Shown here in pieces: positions 41,770 to 42,224 of a stretch of 42,224 bases of DNA (positions are counted from its first letter, which is position 1; each line of letters opens with the position of its first letter). The notes beneath the pieces are model-generated. The model had not been told where the DNA came from, searched no databases, and saw only the letters and a list, made by a program, of their open reading frames with translations. Origin of the DNA: Lachnospiraceae bacterium (GTDB taxonomy: Bacteria; Bacillota; Clostridia; Lachnospirales; Lachnospiraceae); NCBI GenBank assembly GCA_910575155.1, contig CAJTDX010000028.1, positions 1-42,224 on the forward strand, read 5' to 3'. The position numbers and the translations under genes were made by a program.

Positions 41770-41821
41770 TCATTTTTTACCAAAATTTTCCAATTCCTTC
41801 CTCTCAAGCGAATGAGTAAAA

Positions 41822-41876
41822 AAAGCGGGTAAGTCCGCTTTAACTTTCTGAATCCCTCTTCTTGAGTAACCTGGCT
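41822..41876. repeat. Interspersed repeat, divergent variant
   Basis: AAGCGGGT-AA-GTCCGCTT (41823-41840) matches the variant at 39637 with two changes, AC to GT. In plus-strand RNA these changes keep pairing as G-U and U-G wobbles, but they would be A-C mismatches in minus-strand RNA. TAACTTTCTGAATCC follows, resembling the spacer of the others. It hints at selection for a plus-strand RNA structure. Confidence 0.5.
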
Positions 41877-41946
41877 GCTTTGCTGCGCCGCACCCTCATT
41901 TTTCAAAACATTTGCAATATAATCTGCCGTACTGATTAAGTGTTGA

Positions 41947-42067
41947 GAACAAAGTGGGCATGCCCACTTCAACTCCCCTACCCCCTCAATCATGAGGGGC
42001 TTGGACACTTTGCGCGCCGAGCACAATTGCGAAGCAATATTTTACCTCTTGTGCGAGTGTACATATT
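41947..42067. repeat. Interspersed repeat, copy 2 (near-identical to 32409-32529)
   Basis: The same 121-base unit as copy 1, in the same orientation 9538 bases away, with palindrome AAGTGGGCATGCCCACTT at 41952-41969 and the GCACAA/TTGTGC module at 42021-42054. Seen differences are one C/T (after GAGGGG) and two near the end. The stretch 41877-41946 before it is minus-strand-open but not recognisable. Confidence 0.85.
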
Positions 42068-42224
42068 TCTTTTCCGCCGCAGTGCGATCATTGTTTTTTA
42101 TTTACTGTGAAACATTAACTTCTGAGTGGCCAAAAAAGCGCAGACTACCCCTATACAAACTTTAATGGTTTTTTTGAACCTAACTGGAAAACTTATACGG
42201 CAACTACAGGAGCTTCCCAGCCAA
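42068..42224. other. Window edge: unresolved coding potential
   Basis: After the repeat there is AT-rich DNA. In its last 100 bases a plus-strand frame reads YPYTNFNGFFEPNWKTYTAT without start codon or ribosome binding site, and a minus-strand frame entering from beyond the edge ends GWEAPVVAV and a stop at about 42196. Each looks protein-like but only one can be right. I cannot decide or name a family. Confidence 0.25.

Noticed and set aside
41766-42026. 86-codon minus-strand frame upstream of ibrA
   Set aside because: Both ends are repeat sequence; the middle (ADYIANVLKNEG) looks protein-like, but there is no start signal and it overlaps the ibrA promoter.
32409-42067. CRISPR array
   Set aside because: Repeat copies are kilobases apart, palindromic and variable; no regular repeat-spacer pattern or cas genes.

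Overview
This window looks like part of the chromosome of an anaerobic gut-type Clostridia, most likely a Lachnospiraceae. The grounds are a complete bacterial V-type ATPase operon, Clostridia-style promoters and strong AGGAGG ribosome binding sites, small Gly/Cys-rich and helical proteins typical of that family, an EF-G2 paralogue, BIG2-repeat secreted proteins and interspersed palindromic repeats. No rRNA, tRNA or CRISPR array was seen. All family calls rest on motifs read by eye, not on database searches.

Layout. (1) 1-5.7 kb is an AT-rich accessory patch. It holds the start of a secreted protein, a CPBP-like membrane protein, a Cys-rich DUF3795 protein, a TnpV-like transposon remnant, a MerR/TipA-type regulator with its ABC exporter, a MITE-like hairpin element sitting exactly on the permease stop codon, a deaminase-like gene remnant, a TfoX C-terminal-domain protein and a PEBP-family protein. 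(2) 5.8-10.8 kb (minus strand) is a MacAB-type efflux operon: a Pro/Gly/Glu/Met-repeat lipoprotein, an unusually long adaptor, an ATPase and an FtsX-type permease. (3) 11.1-11.7 kb is a RelB/DinJ antitoxin next to a frameshifted, truncated YoeB-like toxin. (4) 26.0-11.7 kb (minus strand) is one long collinear cluster. It starts with a pseudo-receiver protein whose phosphorylation Asp is Glu, continues with V-ATPase subunits H, C, I, K, F, E, A, B and D, and runs without a break into MoxR, DUF58 and transglutaminase genes, then a formate/nitrite-type channel. (5) 26.2-27.5 kb has small proteins: one Gly/Cys-rich, two sharing a helical motif, and one or two very short minus-strand genes. (6) 27.5-32.4 kb has leuS, a secreted BIG2 plus PIG-L deacetylase protein and a Cu/Zn-SOD-like protein. 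(7) 32.4-32.7 kb is a dense block of inverted repeats. (8) 32.7-39.6 kb has a dCache chemoreceptor, an EF-G2-like GTPase, tyrA and aroA. (9) 39.7-41.7 kb is an ibrA-ibrB pair (PAPS-reductase/DUF3440 plus ParB-like) with its own promoter, between two blocks of the repeat family. The last 0.5 kb is repeat material plus an unresolved edge.

How genes work together. The V-ATPase genes encode a full V1 (A, B, D, E, F, H) and Vo (I, K, C) machine. The pseudo-receiver and the MoxR-DUF58-transglutaminase set are presumably co-expressed with it. tyrA-aroA is an aromatic amino acid pair. MerR-ABC and MacAB look like drug or peptide efflux units. ibrA-ibrB is translationally coupled and is the best candidate for a poorly described system, followed by the pseudo-receiver/V-ATPase/MoxR super-operon.
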